This document shows, in pieces, positions 34,562-43,580 of a stretch of 64,000 nucleotides of DNA. The stretch spans positions 4,855,501 to 4,919,500 of the forward strand of contig CP107926.1 in assembly GCA_036015235.1 (NCBI GenBank), read 5' to 3'. Made by a program: the position numbers and the translations under genes. Every line of letters starts with the position of its first letter. Within the stretch, counting starts at the first letter, position 1. Source of the DNA: Streptomyces sp. NBC_00433 (GTDB lineage Bacteria > Actinomycetota > Actinomycetes > Streptomycetales > Streptomycetaceae). The notes under the pieces were generated by a model. The model saw nothing but the letters and a program-made list of their open reading frames with translations, ran no database searches and was not told the origin of the DNA.

Positions 34562-35545
34562 TCAGCTGAGCGTGATCTGCCGGTTCGTGAAGCCGCTCCT
34601 GGCCCGCCGCTCCTCCGCGGTCAGCGGCTCGCCGCGGCCGAGCGTCTCGGCCAGCCGCTCGCCGAACGCCGCCGCAGGCTTCTCGACCTCGTCCGCGCCC
34701 ATGCCCACCGGCAGGTCCCACACCGGCACCGTCAGCCCGTGCGCGCGGAAGGAGCCGACCAGCCGCGTCCCCTCGCCGAGCGAGGACGCACCGGCCGCGT
34801 GCAGCCGCGCCATCGCGTCCAGCAGCGCCTCCTCCGGGTGCGGCATGACCCACCGCAGGTGGTTCTTCTCCGGCGTCTCGCACCAGTAGGCCGCGTCCAC
34901 CCCGGTCAGCCGCACCGTCGGGATGGCGGCCTGGTTGGCGCGCTCCAGCGACGCCGCCACCTCGCCGGTCGCGGTCTCGGCGTCCTCCAGCCAGTATTCG
35001 AAGCCGCTGTGCACCTCGGGCACGAAGGGCGCGTCCAGGTCGAGCAGGTCCTGCAGCCGCGGCCCGTCGGGCGCGGGCCTGCGCCCCTCCACCGGATTGC
35101 CCGGCTCGGCAACGAGCGCCCGGGTCAGGGTGTCGGCGAGGTCGCGGCTGATGTCGCCGGAGGCGGTGTCGCTCTGCAAGCCGAGCAGGACCGCGCCCGT
35201 GTCGCGGCGCAGACCGGGCCAGGCCATCGGCAGGACGGTGCCGAGGGTGACCGAGGGCACTCCCTCGGGCAGCTGCTCCTTCAGGGTGAGCGCCACGGTC
35301 GCGGCCGGCACCAGTTCGCGCAGCGCCACCCAGTCGCACTCGCTCGGCAGCCCCTCGAAGGGGCGACGGACCAGCTCGGTCACGGCGTGCGCCGCCTCAC
35401 GGCCGTGGCAGGCCTTGTAGCGGCGGCCCGAGCCGCACGGGCAGGGCTCGCGCGCACCGACCACCGGCACGGCCGCTCCCTCCGCGGTCCTGGCGGCCTG
35501 TGCGGCCCCCTTGCTCCTGGTGGCGGTCGCGCGCTTCTTGGCCAT
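34562..35545 (-). CDS. DUF5926 protein with SEC-C zinc motif
   Basis: A 327-residue protein. Near the N-terminus it has the SEC-C zinc motif CPCGSGRRYKACHG, as found at the end of SecA and in other proteins that bind zinc and ribosomes or secretion parts. The rest, from RRPFEGLPSECDWVALRELV onward, is the DUF5926 domain as I recall it from streptomycetes. It has a basic N-terminal tail (AKKRATATRSKG). The function is unknown. The ATG at 35545 is clear, and it stands alone between a repeat-rich gap and the ATP-binding protein gene. Confidence 0.85.
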   Translation of the reverse strand: MAKKRATATRSKGAAQAARTAEGAAVPVVGAREPCPCGSGRRYKACHGREAAHAVTELVRRPFEGLPSECDWVALRELVPAATVALTLKEQLPEGVPSVTLGTVLPMAWPGLRRDTGAVLLGLQSDTASGDISRDLADTLTRALVAEPGNPVEGRRPAPDGPRLQDLLDLDAPFVPEVHSGFEYWLEDAETATGEVAASLERANQAAIPTVRLTGVDAAYWCETPEKNHLRWVMPHPEEALLDAMARLHAAGASSLGEGTRLVGSFRAHGLTVPVWDLPVGMGADEVEKPAAAFGERLAETLGRGEPLTAEERRARSGFTNRQITLS

Positions 35546-35823
35546 GGCTCGGTCTCTCCCGTTGCGGCGGTATTCCGGTCCGCGAGCCTAGCGCCCGGCG
35601 GGGCCACCGCCCGACCACGACGGGCGGGGGCGGGCATACGGCCTGCGACCGTATCCGCGACCGGCTCGCTCGACGACCCGCCCGCTCGCCCCCGGCCGCC
35701 GATGCCTGCGGTCGACTCGGTGCGGCCTGCGTACATTGCCGGTGCGCGTCGCCGACTCCCGCGGCCGCGTACATTGCCGCGCCCGGTGCGTCCGGTGCGC
35801 CCCGTCCTCCCGGCCGTCCGGGC

Positions 35824-36459
35824 TCAGCTCAGGTCGTCCAGCGACTCGGCCAGGTCCAGCGGAAGGTCCAGCGGGATGCCGCGCGGCAGGCCGATGCCCG
35901 TACCCCCGGTGCCGAGGTCGTCGCGGCGGGCGTGCCGGCCGCGGACCGCCAGCAGCGCCCAGACGGTGACCTCGCCGGGCGCGTCGTCCCGTACACCCCA
36001 GCGCAGCGCCAGATTGCCCACGATGCCGAGCCCCCGGCCGCCGTGCGCGGTCAGCGAGGGGCTGGAGGGGCGCGGCCTGGTGGGGCCGCCGCCGTCGGTG
36101 ACCTCGACCTTGAGCAGTCCGTCCGTCCCGATGGCCCAGCCGGCCCGCATGCCGCACTCCTGCCGGGGGGACCGCGGGCCCGAGCCGCCCGGACCTGCCG
36201 TGCCGGGCACGGCTTCGTACATTGCGCCGGACAAGGTCTCGCCCCCGTCGCCCGGGTCGCCGAGCGGGCGGGCGTGCCGGCAGGAGTTGCTGAGCAGCTC
36301 GGAGAGGATCAGCACCGCGTCGTCGATCACCGTTTCCGGGACGTCCTGCGCGTGCAGGTCGCTGCGCATTCGCCTGCGTGCTTCCGCGACGCCGGTCGGA
36401 CCATGGGGCAGGGCCATGGTCGAGGACGTCGGCACCTCTTGTGCGACCACCAACGACAC
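35824..36459 (-). CDS. ATP-binding anti-sigma-type regulator (HATPase_c_2)
   Basis: A 211-residue GHKL-type ATPase. The N-box is LILSELLSNSCRHARP, followed by a Gly/Pro-rich insert and then VEVTDGGGPTRPRP and GGRGLGIVGNLALRWG as G-boxes. I prefer the GTG at 36459 (VSLVVAQEVP), because AGGAGG lies eight bases upstream. An ATG at 36546 would add 29 residues across that site. Proteins of this kind in streptomycetes control sigma factors, but no partner is adjacent. Confidence 0.82.
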   Translation of the reverse strand: MSLVVAQEVPTSSTMALPHGPTGVAEARRRMRSDLHAQDVPETVIDDAVLILSELLSNSCRHARPLGDPGDGGETLSGAMYEAVPGTAGPGGSGPRSPRQECGMRAGWAIGTDGLLKVEVTDGGGPTRPRPSSPSLTAHGGRGLGIVGNLALRWGVRDDAPGEVTVWALLAVRGRHARRDDLGTGGTGIGLPRGIPLDLPLDLAESLDDLS

Positions 36460-36625
36460 CCCCGTGACCTCCTTCACCCCACGCCACGGGATGGATGCCC
36501 TCTGGAACTCGACCGGAAACAGACCAACCACGATCTCTTGACGCACTCCATACGCGCGCCGGTCGCCCCCACGTCATATACGCATGCCATGGGCACGCGA
36601 CGCCCGCTCACGCCCCGCGGCAATG

Positions 36626-37480
36626 TCAGCGGCCTGACCCGTCCAGGCTGCTCAGCTGGGCCAGCACCTGCCGCGGCCGGTTGGTGATGATCGCGTCCAC
36701 CCCGAGCCGTGCGCACAACTCCACGTCGGCCGGGTCGTCCACCGTCCACACATGAACGCGATTTCCGGCCCGATGCAAACGCGCCACATAGCCGGGATTC
36801 GCCCGCACAATGCGCATGCTCGGTCCGGCGACCCGCACTCCGGCGGGCAACCGCCCGTCCCGGTGCCGCGGCGACACGTACTGCATCAGATAGACGGTCG
36901 GCAGCGCCGGCGCCGCCAGCCGTACCCGGCGCAGCGAGCGTGACGAGAAGCTCATCACCCGCACCTGGGAGGCCTCACCGGGCGGCGCGGGCCGGTCGAG
37001 CCCGAAGCGGTGCAGCAGGTCGATCAGCCGCTCCTCCACCTGCCCCGCCCAGCGCGTCGGGTGCTTGGTCTCGATCGCCAGCTCCACCCGCCGGTCGGTG
37101 TCCGCGACCAGTTCGAGCAGCCGCCGCAAGGTGAGGACCCGGCTCCGCTCGGCCAGGTCGTGGCGCTCGGGCGTCTCGGGGTCGGCGTGCTGGCCCTTCC
37201 ACGAGCCGAAGTCGAGCGCCGCGAGGTCGGCCAGCTCCAGCGAGGAGACGGCGCCGCGGCCGTTGGACGTACGGTTCACCCGCCAGTCGTGCACGCAGAC
37301 CAGCTCACCGTCCGCGGTCAGCCGGATGTCGCACTCCAGGGCGTCGGCGCCGTCCTCGATGGCTTTCCGGTACGCCGCGAGCGTATGTTCTGGTACATCC
37401 TCGGAAGCACCCCGATGGGCGACGACCTGGACAGGTCGCCCGACTGGGTACGCCTCCGGGACCGCGCGCGCATGTGTCAT
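36626..37480 (-). CDS. glycerophosphodiester phosphodiesterase
   Basis: A 284-residue GDPD that splits glycerophosphodiesters into glycerol-3-phosphate and an alcohol. The TIM-barrel motifs are all visible: AHRGASEDVPEHTLAAY with the catalytic His, DALECDIRLTADGELVCVHD with the metal-binding Glu-Asp and second His, and the C-terminal VHVWTVDDPAD. No signal peptide is seen, so it is cytosolic. The ATG at 37480 is used. The longer frame to 37780 would run through the promoter of the divergent protease gene. Confidence 0.9.
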   Translation of the reverse strand: MTHARAVPEAYPVGRPVQVVAHRGASEDVPEHTLAAYRKAIEDGADALECDIRLTADGELVCVHDWRVNRTSNGRGAVSSLELADLAALDFGSWKGQHADPETPERHDLAERSRVLTLRRLLELVADTDRRVELAIETKHPTRWAGQVEERLIDLLHRFGLDRPAPPGEASQVRVMSFSSRSLRRVRLAAPALPTVYLMQYVSPRHRDGRLPAGVRVAGPSMRIVRANPGYVARLHRAGNRVHVWTVDDPADVELCARLGVDAIITNRPRQVLAQLSSLDGSGR

Positions 37481-37635
37481 CGGTTCATGGTGCCACCGCC
37501 TCGCCGGCGGCCACGCGAACCAGCCCCTGTGCACGCGCCACGGACATGCACAGCTACCGCTTACGGCGGTCCGACACGCCGTGGGAAATGCTGTGTTCGG
37601 CCCACCACCCTGTCCTGACCCCGAGGAGAAACGCT

Positions 37636-39417
37636 GTGAGCACCGAGAACGAAGCCGGATCCGTCCCGGCTGCGGAGTCGGCAGCGACCGCGCCCGACGG
37701 TTCCGGGCCCGACGGTGCCTCGGCGGCACAGGCCCCCGTTCCTCCGGCCGCCCCGCCGGCGCCCGCGGCGCCTGCCGCATACGACACGCCTGCCGCGCCG
37801 GCCGCCGACGCGCCCCGGACCGAGGTCCTTCCCGCGCAGGCGCCCCCGCCGGTCGGCCCGCCGTCGCCGTACGGCCCGCCCCCTGCCGCGCTCACCCAGC
37901 AGCTCCCGTCGCCCGCGCAGCAGCCGTCGGCGCCGCCGGTGCCGACCGCCGCGCCGTACGGGCAGAGCGGGTACGAGGCGCCGAAGCCGGCCGCGTACGA
38001 CCCCCCCGCGGCCCCCCGGCAGCCCGTCCACGACGCCGCTCCGCAGGCCGCGCCCGCGCCCGTCGTACCGGCCCAGGCGCAGCCGTACGCGCAGCAGCCG
38101 GCATACGGCGCCGAGCAGCCCTCCCCGTACGGCGGCCACGGCCAGGAGCAGGCCCCGCAGGACCCCTACGCCGTACCGGCCACCCCGGCGTACGCCGCCG
38201 GCGGCCAGCACCCGCAGACCCAGCCCGGCTACGGCGGCGGCGGCCCCGAGGGCCCGGTCTGGGGCGCACCCGTGCCCACGCCGCCGGAAGGCGGCCCCAA
38301 GCGCCGCGGGATCGGCGGCCTGGTCGCCGCGGTCCTGGTGGCGGCACTCGTCGCCGGCGGCGTCGGCGGCGGCATCGGCTACTGGGCGGCCGAGCACAAC
38401 GACGACAACAACGCCACGTCGTCCACCACCGTCTCCGACTCCAGCAGCCAGAAGGCGCTCAACCGTGCGCCCACCTCGGTCGCCGGCATCGCCAGCAAGG
38501 CGCTGCCCCGCGTCGTCACCATCAAGGCCAGCGGCAGCCAGGAGAGCGGCACCGGCACCGGCTTCGTCTACGACACCCAGGGCCACATCCTCACCAACAA
38601 CCACGTCGTCGCCCCCGCCGCCGACGGCGGCAAGCTCACCGTCACCTTCTCCAACGGCAAGACCTACGACGCCTCGGTAGTGGGCCGCGCCCAGGGCTAC
38701 GACGTGGCAGTGGTCAAGCTGAAGAACGCCTCCGGCGTCACGCTCACCCCGCTGCCGCTCGGCAATTCCGACCAGGCCGCGGTCGGCGACGCCACCATCG
38801 CCATCGGCGCCCCCTTCGGCCTGTCCGGCACCGTGACCACCGGCATCGTCAGCGCCGTCCACCGCCCGGTCGCCTCCAGCGACGGCCAGGGCGCCGCGGC
38901 CTCCTACATGAGCGCCATCCAGACCGACGCCTCCATCAACCCGGGCAATTCCGGCGGCCCGCTGCTGAACGCCAACGGCGCCGTCATCGGCATCAACTCC
39001 GCCATCCAGCCCGGCGGCACCGCCCAGCCCGGCACCCAGGGCGGCAGCGTCGGCCTCGGCTTCGCCATCCCGATCAACCAGGCCAAGCGCGTCGCCGACG
39101 AGCTGATCAGGACCGGCCAGCCGGTCTACCCCGTCATGCAGGTCAGCCTCGACGGCCAGTACCAGGGCGACGGCGCCAAGATCGGCGGCACGAGCGACGC
39201 CGTCACCGCCGGCGGCCCCGGCGCCGCGGCGGGCCTCAAGCCCGGCGACGTGATCACCGAGTTCGACCACACGATCATCGACAGCGACGAGACCCTGATC
39301 GGCGAGATCTGGCAGCACCAGCCCAAGGACAAGGTCACGATCACCTACACCCGCAACGGCACGTCCCACACCGCCACCGTCACCCTCGGCTCCCGAGTAG
39401 GCGACACCCCCCAGTAA
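37636..39417 (+). CDS. membrane-anchored HtrA/DegP-like serine protease with PDZ domain
   Basis: A 593-residue S1C protease. Residues 1-220 are cytosolic, rich in Pro, Ala, Gln and Tyr. One transmembrane helix follows at about 226-248 after KRRGIGG. The protease domain has the triad His323 (ILTNNHVV), Asp356 (GYDVAVV) and Ser439 (NPGNSGGPL). A single PDZ domain closes the chain (PGAAAGLKPGDVITEFD). It degrades or senses misfolded exported proteins outside the membrane. The GTG at 37636 has GAGGAG eight bases upstream. Earlier starts would lack this. tRNA-Ser follows at 47 bp. Confidence 0.93.
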   Translation: MSTENEAGSVPAAESAATAPDGSGPDGASAAQAPVPPAAPPAPAAPAAYDTPAAPAADAPRTEVLPAQAPPPVGPPSPYGPPPAALTQQLPSPAQQPSAPPVPTAAPYGQSGYEAPKPAAYDPPAAPRQPVHDAAPQAAPAPVVPAQAQPYAQQPAYGAEQPSPYGGHGQEQAPQDPYAVPATPAYAAGGQHPQTQPGYGGGGPEGPVWGAPVPTPPEGGPKRRGIGGLVAAVLVAALVAGGVGGGIGYWAAEHNDDNNATSSTTVSDSSSQKALNRAPTSVAGIASKALPRVVTIKASGSQESGTGTGFVYDTQGHILTNNHVVAPAADGGKLTVTFSNGKTYDASVVGRAQGYDVAVVKLKNASGVTLTPLPLGNSDQAAVGDATIAIGAPFGLSGTVTTGIVSAVHRPVASSDGQGAAASYMSAIQTDASINPGNSGGPLLNANGAVIGINSAIQPGGTAQPGTQGGSVGLGFAIPINQAKRVADELIRTGQPVYPVMQVSLDGQYQGDGAKIGGTSDAVTAGGPGAAAGLKPGDVITEFDHTIIDSDETLIGEIWQHQPKDKVTITYTRNGTSHTATVTLGSRVGDTPQ

Positions 39418-39463
39418 GCTGTCCCCGCACGCCGAGGCCCCCACCCGGGCCCCGGCACTGCGT

Positions 39464-39550
39464 GGAGGCTTGCCCGAGCGGCCGAAGGGAACGGTCTTGA
39501 AAACCGTCGTGGCAGCGATGTCACCGTGGGTTCAAATCCCACAGCCTCCG
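39464..39550 (+). tRNA. tRNA-Ser (anticodon TGA)
   Basis: An 87-base class II tRNA. Acceptor arms GGAGGCT and AGCCTCC pair, the discriminator is G, and the anticodon arm ACGGT-CTTGAAA-ACCGT gives TGA at the anticodon position. The long variable arm and the T-arm with GGTTCAAATCC fit tRNA-Ser. No CCA is encoded. Bases 39492-39550 form part of the integration site repeated at 60976-61035, and the element leaves this gene intact. Confidence 0.96.
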
Positions 39551-39551
39551 C
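39492..39551 (+). other. attL: 60-bp tRNA-Ser 3' core of integrated element
   Basis: Sixty bases from the anticodon stem to one base past the tRNA are repeated exactly at 60976-61035. With int and xis genes next to it, this is the left attachment site of an actinomycete integrative element. Confidence 0.93.
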
Positions 39552-39573
39552 AGAGGTAGACGTACGAGCAGGT

Positions 39574-39610
39574 CAGAGCGGGTGCCCCGAGCTTCGGGGC
39601 ACCCGCTCTG
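39574..39610 (+). terminator. 17-bp hairpin terminator inside attL
   Basis: Arms 39574-39590 and 39594-39610 pair perfectly around the three-base loop GCT. It lies 24 bases after the tRNA and belongs to the integrated element, giving tRNA-Ser a terminator after the original one was displaced to the far side of attR. Confidence 0.85.
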
Positions 39611-39653
39611 CCTGTTGCCGTCCCACCTTGGCCCGCGTATGGCCCATGGTCGA

Positions 39654-39680
39654 CCAGTGCGTGTGGACCAGGCGTGGACC
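39654..39680 (+). promoter_or_regulatory. candidate integrase arm-type sites
   Basis: GTGGACC occurs twice with an 11-base period (39663-39669 and 39674-39680), just after CCAGTGC. A matching pair, GTGGCCA twice with the same period, lies at the same distance (111-112 bases) from attR at 61146-61163. One helical turn between repeats fits arm-site binding by a tyrosine integrase. This is inferred from pattern only. Confidence 0.45.
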
Positions 39681-39828
39681 GGATTCGGGGGTCTACGCGG
39701 GTCCGCCCCCTCAAGCCAGTCCGGCTGTGGTGGTCCGGCAATGTCGCCGATAATCGGCCGACGAATCGACGGTGGTGGAGCAAGGTCGACATGAGATCAT
39801 CTGGCTCAATCAATCCTGGGGGGATGAG

Positions 39829-40131
39829 ATGGACCACGCCTATGTGGCCGCGCAGACGTACTCCACGACAAAATACTTCGAGACCGCAGCCCTCGCGATG
39901 CTGGTCGCGGTGGGCTCCCTCTGGTGGGGACGCAACATGCGCCGCACCGGACGCAGCCCGCTGGCCGCACCCGGGAGTGTCGTTGCCGACGGTTCCCTGT
40001 CGGGCCTGCGGCCATCACGTCCAAGTACCTCCGCCCGCCTGACGGGCTGGGCGCTTGAGGTCATCGGTTGGTTCGCGGCCGTGGGGTTCGTGGTCAACCT
40101 CGGCGAAGCGATCTTGCAAGCGCTCGACTGA
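39829..40131 (+). CDS. small two-helix membrane protein
   Basis: A 100-residue protein, first gene inside the element. It has two hydrophobic helices: YFETAALAMLVAVGSLWWG and LEVIGWFAAVGFVVNLGEAI. Between them lies a basic, Ser-rich loop. The ATG at 39829 follows a G-rich ribosome-binding site. It is read toward the integrase gene, whose 3' end is 180 bp away. The family is not recognised. Small membrane proteins near int are frequent in such elements. Confidence 0.6.
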   Translation: MDHAYVAAQTYSTTKYFETAALAMLVAVGSLWWGRNMRRTGRSPLAAPGSVVADGSLSGLRPSRPSTSARLTGWALEVIGWFAAVGFVVNLGEAILQALD

Positions 40132-40312
40132 GCTTGACTCGGCCAGGGACCTTGGTGTTTCCCGGTGCGGTAGCGCGGCCAGCGGGCAAGCTCGGGACGG
40201 TTCGAGGGTCGAGTAGTTGTCGAGATGTCTGTTGTCGCTGCACCCCTTTCCGGCGAGCAGGTTCCGTCTTTGACCGGGCAGATCGCGCGGGCGGGCAACC
40301 GGAAGATCGGTC

Positions 40313-41722
40313 CTACCCGGCCAGTGCCCGCGAGATGCGCTCGTTGTCCTGGTCCTGGCGGCCCTTGATGACCTTCGCGTAGAAGCGGAAGAGGACGGCG
40401 ACGCTATGCCCGGCACGGCGGGCGACCTCGGTCGGCTCCACGCCCGAGCTGAGCCAGAGGGAGACGCCGGCGTGGCGGAGGGAGTACGGCACCTCGGCGA
40501 GCGGGGTCTCGGCGTCCTCGGGGGTGAGCGCCTTCTGCCGAGCTGCCTTCCAGATGTCGGTGTACTCGGTGGAGCGGACGCGCCCGCCGCCCGCGGCACG
40601 GAAGAGGCGCCCATCGGCAGCCAGGCCTTGCCGCTTCTTGTGCTCGCGGAGCATTCCGACCAGGACGGGCGGGATCGGTACCGTGCGCGTCGCCTTCCGG
40701 GCTCGGCGCTTCAGACCCCGGGTCTCGTACGAGAGCCGGTCGTCGGTCCAACCCGAACCGACCTCGGGGCGGCTCTCCGAGAGGATAAGTTCGCCCCACT
40801 GCGTTTCCGGGGCGCCATGCTTCGGCGCCGGGGGGAGTCGGCAGGCTTGGTCGCTCAGGGCGGCGGCCTCGGCGGGGCGCATCGCGGCGTAGTACAGGCA
40901 GCCGAAGAACGCCTCAAGGTGCTCGCCGCGTTGGCCCTGCTCGCGTGCGGCGGAGATCAGGCTCCGCGCCTGCTGGGGGTTCGGAACGTAGCGGAAATCG
41001 ATCTCGTCGTCGGTCTCCGGCGGCTGCCAGTCGACTTTGCCGAGCGGGAACGAGGTCAGAACCTCGCGCTCCACCGCGTAGCGCAGAGCGTTGCTGAACA
41101 CCGTGTACTTACGGTGGACGGTGGTTTCCGCGGCCTTCGCTCCGTCCAGCCTGAGCGAGATCGCGTCGAGCGCCACGCGTAAGAGGGCCGGCTTGTCGAG
41201 TTCGCTCGCGTCAATCGACTTGCGGCCGATCCACTCCAGAGCCTCGGCGATTTCCGTTGGGGGCTCCTCCGTGTCGAAGCGCGGCTTCAATTCCTTGCTG
41301 CCCTCGACGCGTTGGAAGCGAAACGCCCATCCATACAGGGCCGCCCTCAGGACGTCGCGCGATGGTGCGCCGCGTACGTCCCGGACAAGGGCAGGCGTGA
41401 TGGTCGCAAGAGCGTCGGCGATCCCCGCCCTGTGCTTGGCCGACGCGTTCGGCCACTTCATACGCGCGTAGGCGCAGGCATGCGCGTACCAAGTCGGCGA
41501 CTGGAGGAGCCGGAACTCCGACGCCGGCAGCCCTGTCGTCACGTCGAACTGTTCGCGGTTCCGAAGGGCGGACAGGAGTTCCGCGCGACGACCGTCGGCC
41601 TGCTCCTTCACCTGGAAGCTCTTGGAGTGCGGCTGTATGCCGACTCGCCACCGCAGTTGGAAGGGCTTCGCGCGGTTGGTGCGCTTGCGGATGCCCCAGA
41701 TCTGTACGTCGTAGGTGAGCAT
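40313..41722 (-). CDS. int: tyrosine integrase of the integrative element
   Basis: A 469-residue site-specific recombinase. The N-terminal half is the arm and core DNA-binding region. The catalytic domain shows Arg282 (YYAAMRPAEAAAL), the Arg of SLRHAGVSLWL near 416, the His of RRAGHS near 439 and the nucleophilic Tyr near 448 (FRFYAKVI). This pattern, with LRHAG and GHSVAVL, is that of integrases from AICEs such as pSAM2 relatives. It would recombine the 60-bp attP with tRNA-Ser. The xis gene is directly upstream, and the integrase end faces attL at 760 bp. Confidence 0.95.
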   Translation of the reverse strand: MLTYDVQIWGIRKRTNRAKPFQLRWRVGIQPHSKSFQVKEQADGRRAELLSALRNREQFDVTTGLPASEFRLLQSPTWYAHACAYARMKWPNASAKHRAGIADALATITPALVRDVRGAPSRDVLRAALYGWAFRFQRVEGSKELKPRFDTEEPPTEIAEALEWIGRKSIDASELDKPALLRVALDAISLRLDGAKAAETTVHRKYTVFSNALRYAVEREVLTSFPLGKVDWQPPETDDEIDFRYVPNPQQARSLISAAREQGQRGEHLEAFFGCLYYAAMRPAEAAALSDQACRLPPAPKHGAPETQWGELILSESRPEVGSGWTDDRLSYETRGLKRRARKATRTVPIPPVLVGMLREHKKRQGLAADGRLFRAAGGGRVRSTEYTDIWKAARQKALTPEDAETPLAEVPYSLRHAGVSLWLSSGVEPTEVARRAGHSVAVLFRFYAKVIKGRQDQDNERISRALAG

Positions 41723-41788
41723 GTCCCTCTCCCCTAGCGGGGGTGCGCGTCACGGGAACGCGCACCCCGGGCGGTCAGGTCGTCGGTC

Positions 41789-42013
41789 TCAGATGCCGGA
41801 TTCCTCGTACTGCGCAAGCCAGGCGTCGAGGTCGCTGCGGCGGATACGGATCTGCCCGTTCGGCAGCTTGATGCACTTCGGCGCCTTGCCGCGGGCACGC
41901 AGCCGGTAGAAGGCGGTGCGCGACATGGCGAGTTCACTCAGGACCTCGGGGAGCCTCAGCGTCCGACGAGCGGGCGCGGGGCGGCCGGGGCCGGGCCGCG
42001 ACGTCGCTCTCAT
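41789..42013 (-). CDS. xis: excisionase-type helix-turn-helix protein
   Basis: A 74-residue basic protein with a MerR/excisionase-like helix-turn-helix: LRLPEVLSELAMSRTAFYRL, then PNGQIRIRRSDLDAWLAQYE. Such proteins direct the integrase toward excision. The ATG overlaps the stop of the upstream gene (ATGA at 42010-42013), and int follows at 66 bp, the standard AICE order. Confidence 0.9.
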   Translation of the reverse strand: MRATSRPGPGRPAPARRTLRLPEVLSELAMSRTAFYRLRARGKAPKCIKLPNGQIRIRRSDLDAWLAQYEESGI

Positions 42014-42360
42014 GCCGTCCTCCGCGAGTCGTCGCGGGCGGCGGGGAAGATGGCGTAGACGCGTATGGTCGCGGTGCCGACGTCGGCGGACATTTCGAGT
42101 TCCTGCCTGCCTGGGTCGGGAAACCTCTTCGGCTCGATGGCGCAGGTGGGCAGGTTGAGGGCTTCGCGCCAGGCTTCTAGGCCGCTCGGGCTGTCGAGTT
42201 GCACGTCGACCCGTTGCGGTATGAAGCAGTGGGACACGATGTACGCGCCCGGGAGGTGGGGGTGGGCGTCGATGAGGCGGAGCAGCGTGCCGAGCGCGTT
42301 CGCTTGGCTGGCGGCCAACTCCGTTGGTGTGTGCGGCGGTAATGCGGCGTGCTGGGCCAT
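42010..42360 (-). CDS. hypothetical element protein, 116 aa
   Basis: A small soluble alpha/beta-looking protein: a helical start (ASQANALGTLLRLIDAHPHL), a strand-rich middle (AYIVSHCFIPQRVDVQLDSP) and a C-terminal strand (ATIRVYAIFPAA). It is translationally coupled to xis. I do not recognise the family. Genes of this size and place are common in streptomycete integrative elements. Confidence 0.7.
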   Translation of the reverse strand: MAQHAALPPHTPTELAASQANALGTLLRLIDAHPHLPGAYIVSHCFIPQRVDVQLDSPSGLEAWREALNLPTCAIEPKRFPDPGRQELEMSADVGTATIRVYAIFPAARDDSRRTA

Positions 42361-42446
42361 GCTGGTGGTTCCTCCTGTGCCTTAGGTGGGACGGAGGGCC
42401 GGAGCAGCGGGCGTCCTTGGCCGGTTGGCCATTGCTCCGGGCGGGG

Positions 42447-42743
42447 TCAGACAGGCGGGTCGGTCTCGGGTGCCACGGTGGTCGTCGCGACCAGGGAAAC
42501 GACGCCGTCGGGGTCGCCTTCGAAGACGGTTTCCATCCATTCCCAGGTCTGTTCGGCGCCGAGGGGCGTGAAGCCGAGGGAGTGGAGTGCGGCGGCGCGG
42601 GCGTTGAGGGTCGGGATGCCGTCGGTGATGGGGAACGGGACGTGCGGCCAGCGGGCTTCGTCGGGTAAGGCGACGAAGACTTGCCATTCGGTGCCGCCCC
42701 AGGAGTGGATCATGTGGGCGCGCAGCGGGGCTTGTTGTGTCAT
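42447..42743 (-). CDS. small element protein, DUF6303-like
   Basis: A 98-residue protein with the pattern TEWQVFVALPDEARWPHVPF and, further on, AAALHSLGFTPLGAEQTWEW. It resembles a small DUF (DUF6303, from memory) frequent in streptomycete plasmids and AICEs. The function is unknown. It lies in the minus-strand run between xis and the tra gene. Confidence 0.65.
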   Translation of the reverse strand: MTQQAPLRAHMIHSWGGTEWQVFVALPDEARWPHVPFPITDGIPTLNARAAALHSLGFTPLGAEQTWEWMETVFEGDPDGVVSLVATTTVAPETDPPV

Positions 42744-42746
42744 GGG

Positions 42747-43334
42747 TCAGCTCGCGTGCAGGAAGCCGTGGGCTTCGGCGTGGCGGATGAGGTGGTGGAG
42801 GGCGGCCTCGGCGCATTCGCCGTACGCGTAGGCGGCGTTGGCGACGGCGGCGGTGTCGTCGGCCTGGGCGTGGGCCAGGAGCCGGGTGCGGAGGCCGGCG
42901 AGTTCGCGGGTGCCAGCCGTGGTGGTGAGGGACTGGTTCAGGTCCGGGAGGTCGGCGGGGTCGAGGACGTAGTGGCCGTTGCGGTCGCGGGGGAGGTCGA
43001 CGTGGCGGGGGCGGTCGTTGCGTAGGACGGCACGAAGCGCGGTGGCGGTGCCGTGGGCGTAGCCGAGGGCGGCGTTCTCGTACAGCTCGGCGGTGTGGTG
43101 TTCGAGGACCATGTAGAGGTCGCTGAGCTGCCAGAGGGCTTCGTCGTGCGGGCGTACGGGCTCGGCGCCGGGGGTGGTGACGTGGCCGGGCACGGGCATG
43201 ATGCGGGCCGGGTCGGTGGCACGGGCGGTGAGCTGGGCGTGCTGGTGGGCGGCGCGGAGTTCGCGGGCGGCGGCGCCGAGGGCGTAGACGCTGGCGGTGA
43301 GGCTGAGGTGCCAGGCCTGGGCGGTGTCGGGCAT
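42747..43334 (-). CDS. hypothetical element protein, 195 aa
   Basis: An all-helical soluble protein, rich in Ala and His, with long amphipathic helices: SVYALGAAARELRAAHQHAQ, then LWQLSDLYMVLEHHTAELYE and YAYGECAEAALHHLIRHAEAH. The histidine-rich faces might bind a metal, which is inference only. It ends 4 bp before the next gene on the same strand. No family is recognised. Confidence 0.7.
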   Translation of the reverse strand: MPDTAQAWHLSLTASVYALGAAARELRAAHQHAQLTARATDPARIMPVPGHVTTPGAEPVRPHDEALWQLSDLYMVLEHHTAELYENAALGYAHGTATALRAVLRNDRPRHVDLPRDRNGHYVLDPADLPDLNQSLTTTAGTRELAGLRTRLLAHAQADDTAAVANAAYAYGECAEAALHHLIRHAEAHGFLHAS

Positions 43335-43362
43335 GGGGGGTCCTCCGTCGGGTCGGTGGCCG

Positions 43363-43563
43363 TCAGGCCAGGCTTCGCAGGGCGGCGGGGAGGTCGCCGT
43401 CGAGGGCGGCGAGGCGTTGTTCGATGGCTTGCCACGATTCGGCGTCGATAGCCATCAACCCGGCTATGGCGGTGGCTCGTTGGCCGAGTTGGAGTGCGGT
43501 GAGGATGTCGCGGACCTCTGCGGCGGCCATGAGGGAGATCCGGGGCGGCGGGGTGGTGGGCAT
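43363..43563 (-). CDS. small hypothetical protein, 66 aa
   Basis: A short helical protein (MAAAEVRDILTALQLGQRAT, then ESWQAIEQRLAALDGDLP). The ATG at 43563 has GGGAG at a good distance. A longer frame exists, but it would read through the next gene. It is part of the close-packed minus-strand run. Function unknown. Confidence 0.55.
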   Translation of the reverse strand: MPTTPPPRISLMAAAEVRDILTALQLGQRATAIAGLMAIDAESWQAIEQRLAALDGDLPAALRSLA

Positions 43564-43580
43564 GGTGGCTCCCGTCGGGG

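Noticed and set aside
37065..39500. An 811-codon plus-strand frame over the HtrA protease
   Set aside because: It is a shifted frame of the protease gene with Arg/Pro-rich noise; the protease frame carries the His-Asp-Ser triad.
39345..39542. Minus-strand frame with VGFEPTVTSLPRRFSRP
   Set aside because: This is the reverse complement of tRNA-Ser read as protein. The same peptide appears at attR because the tRNA 3' end is repeated there.
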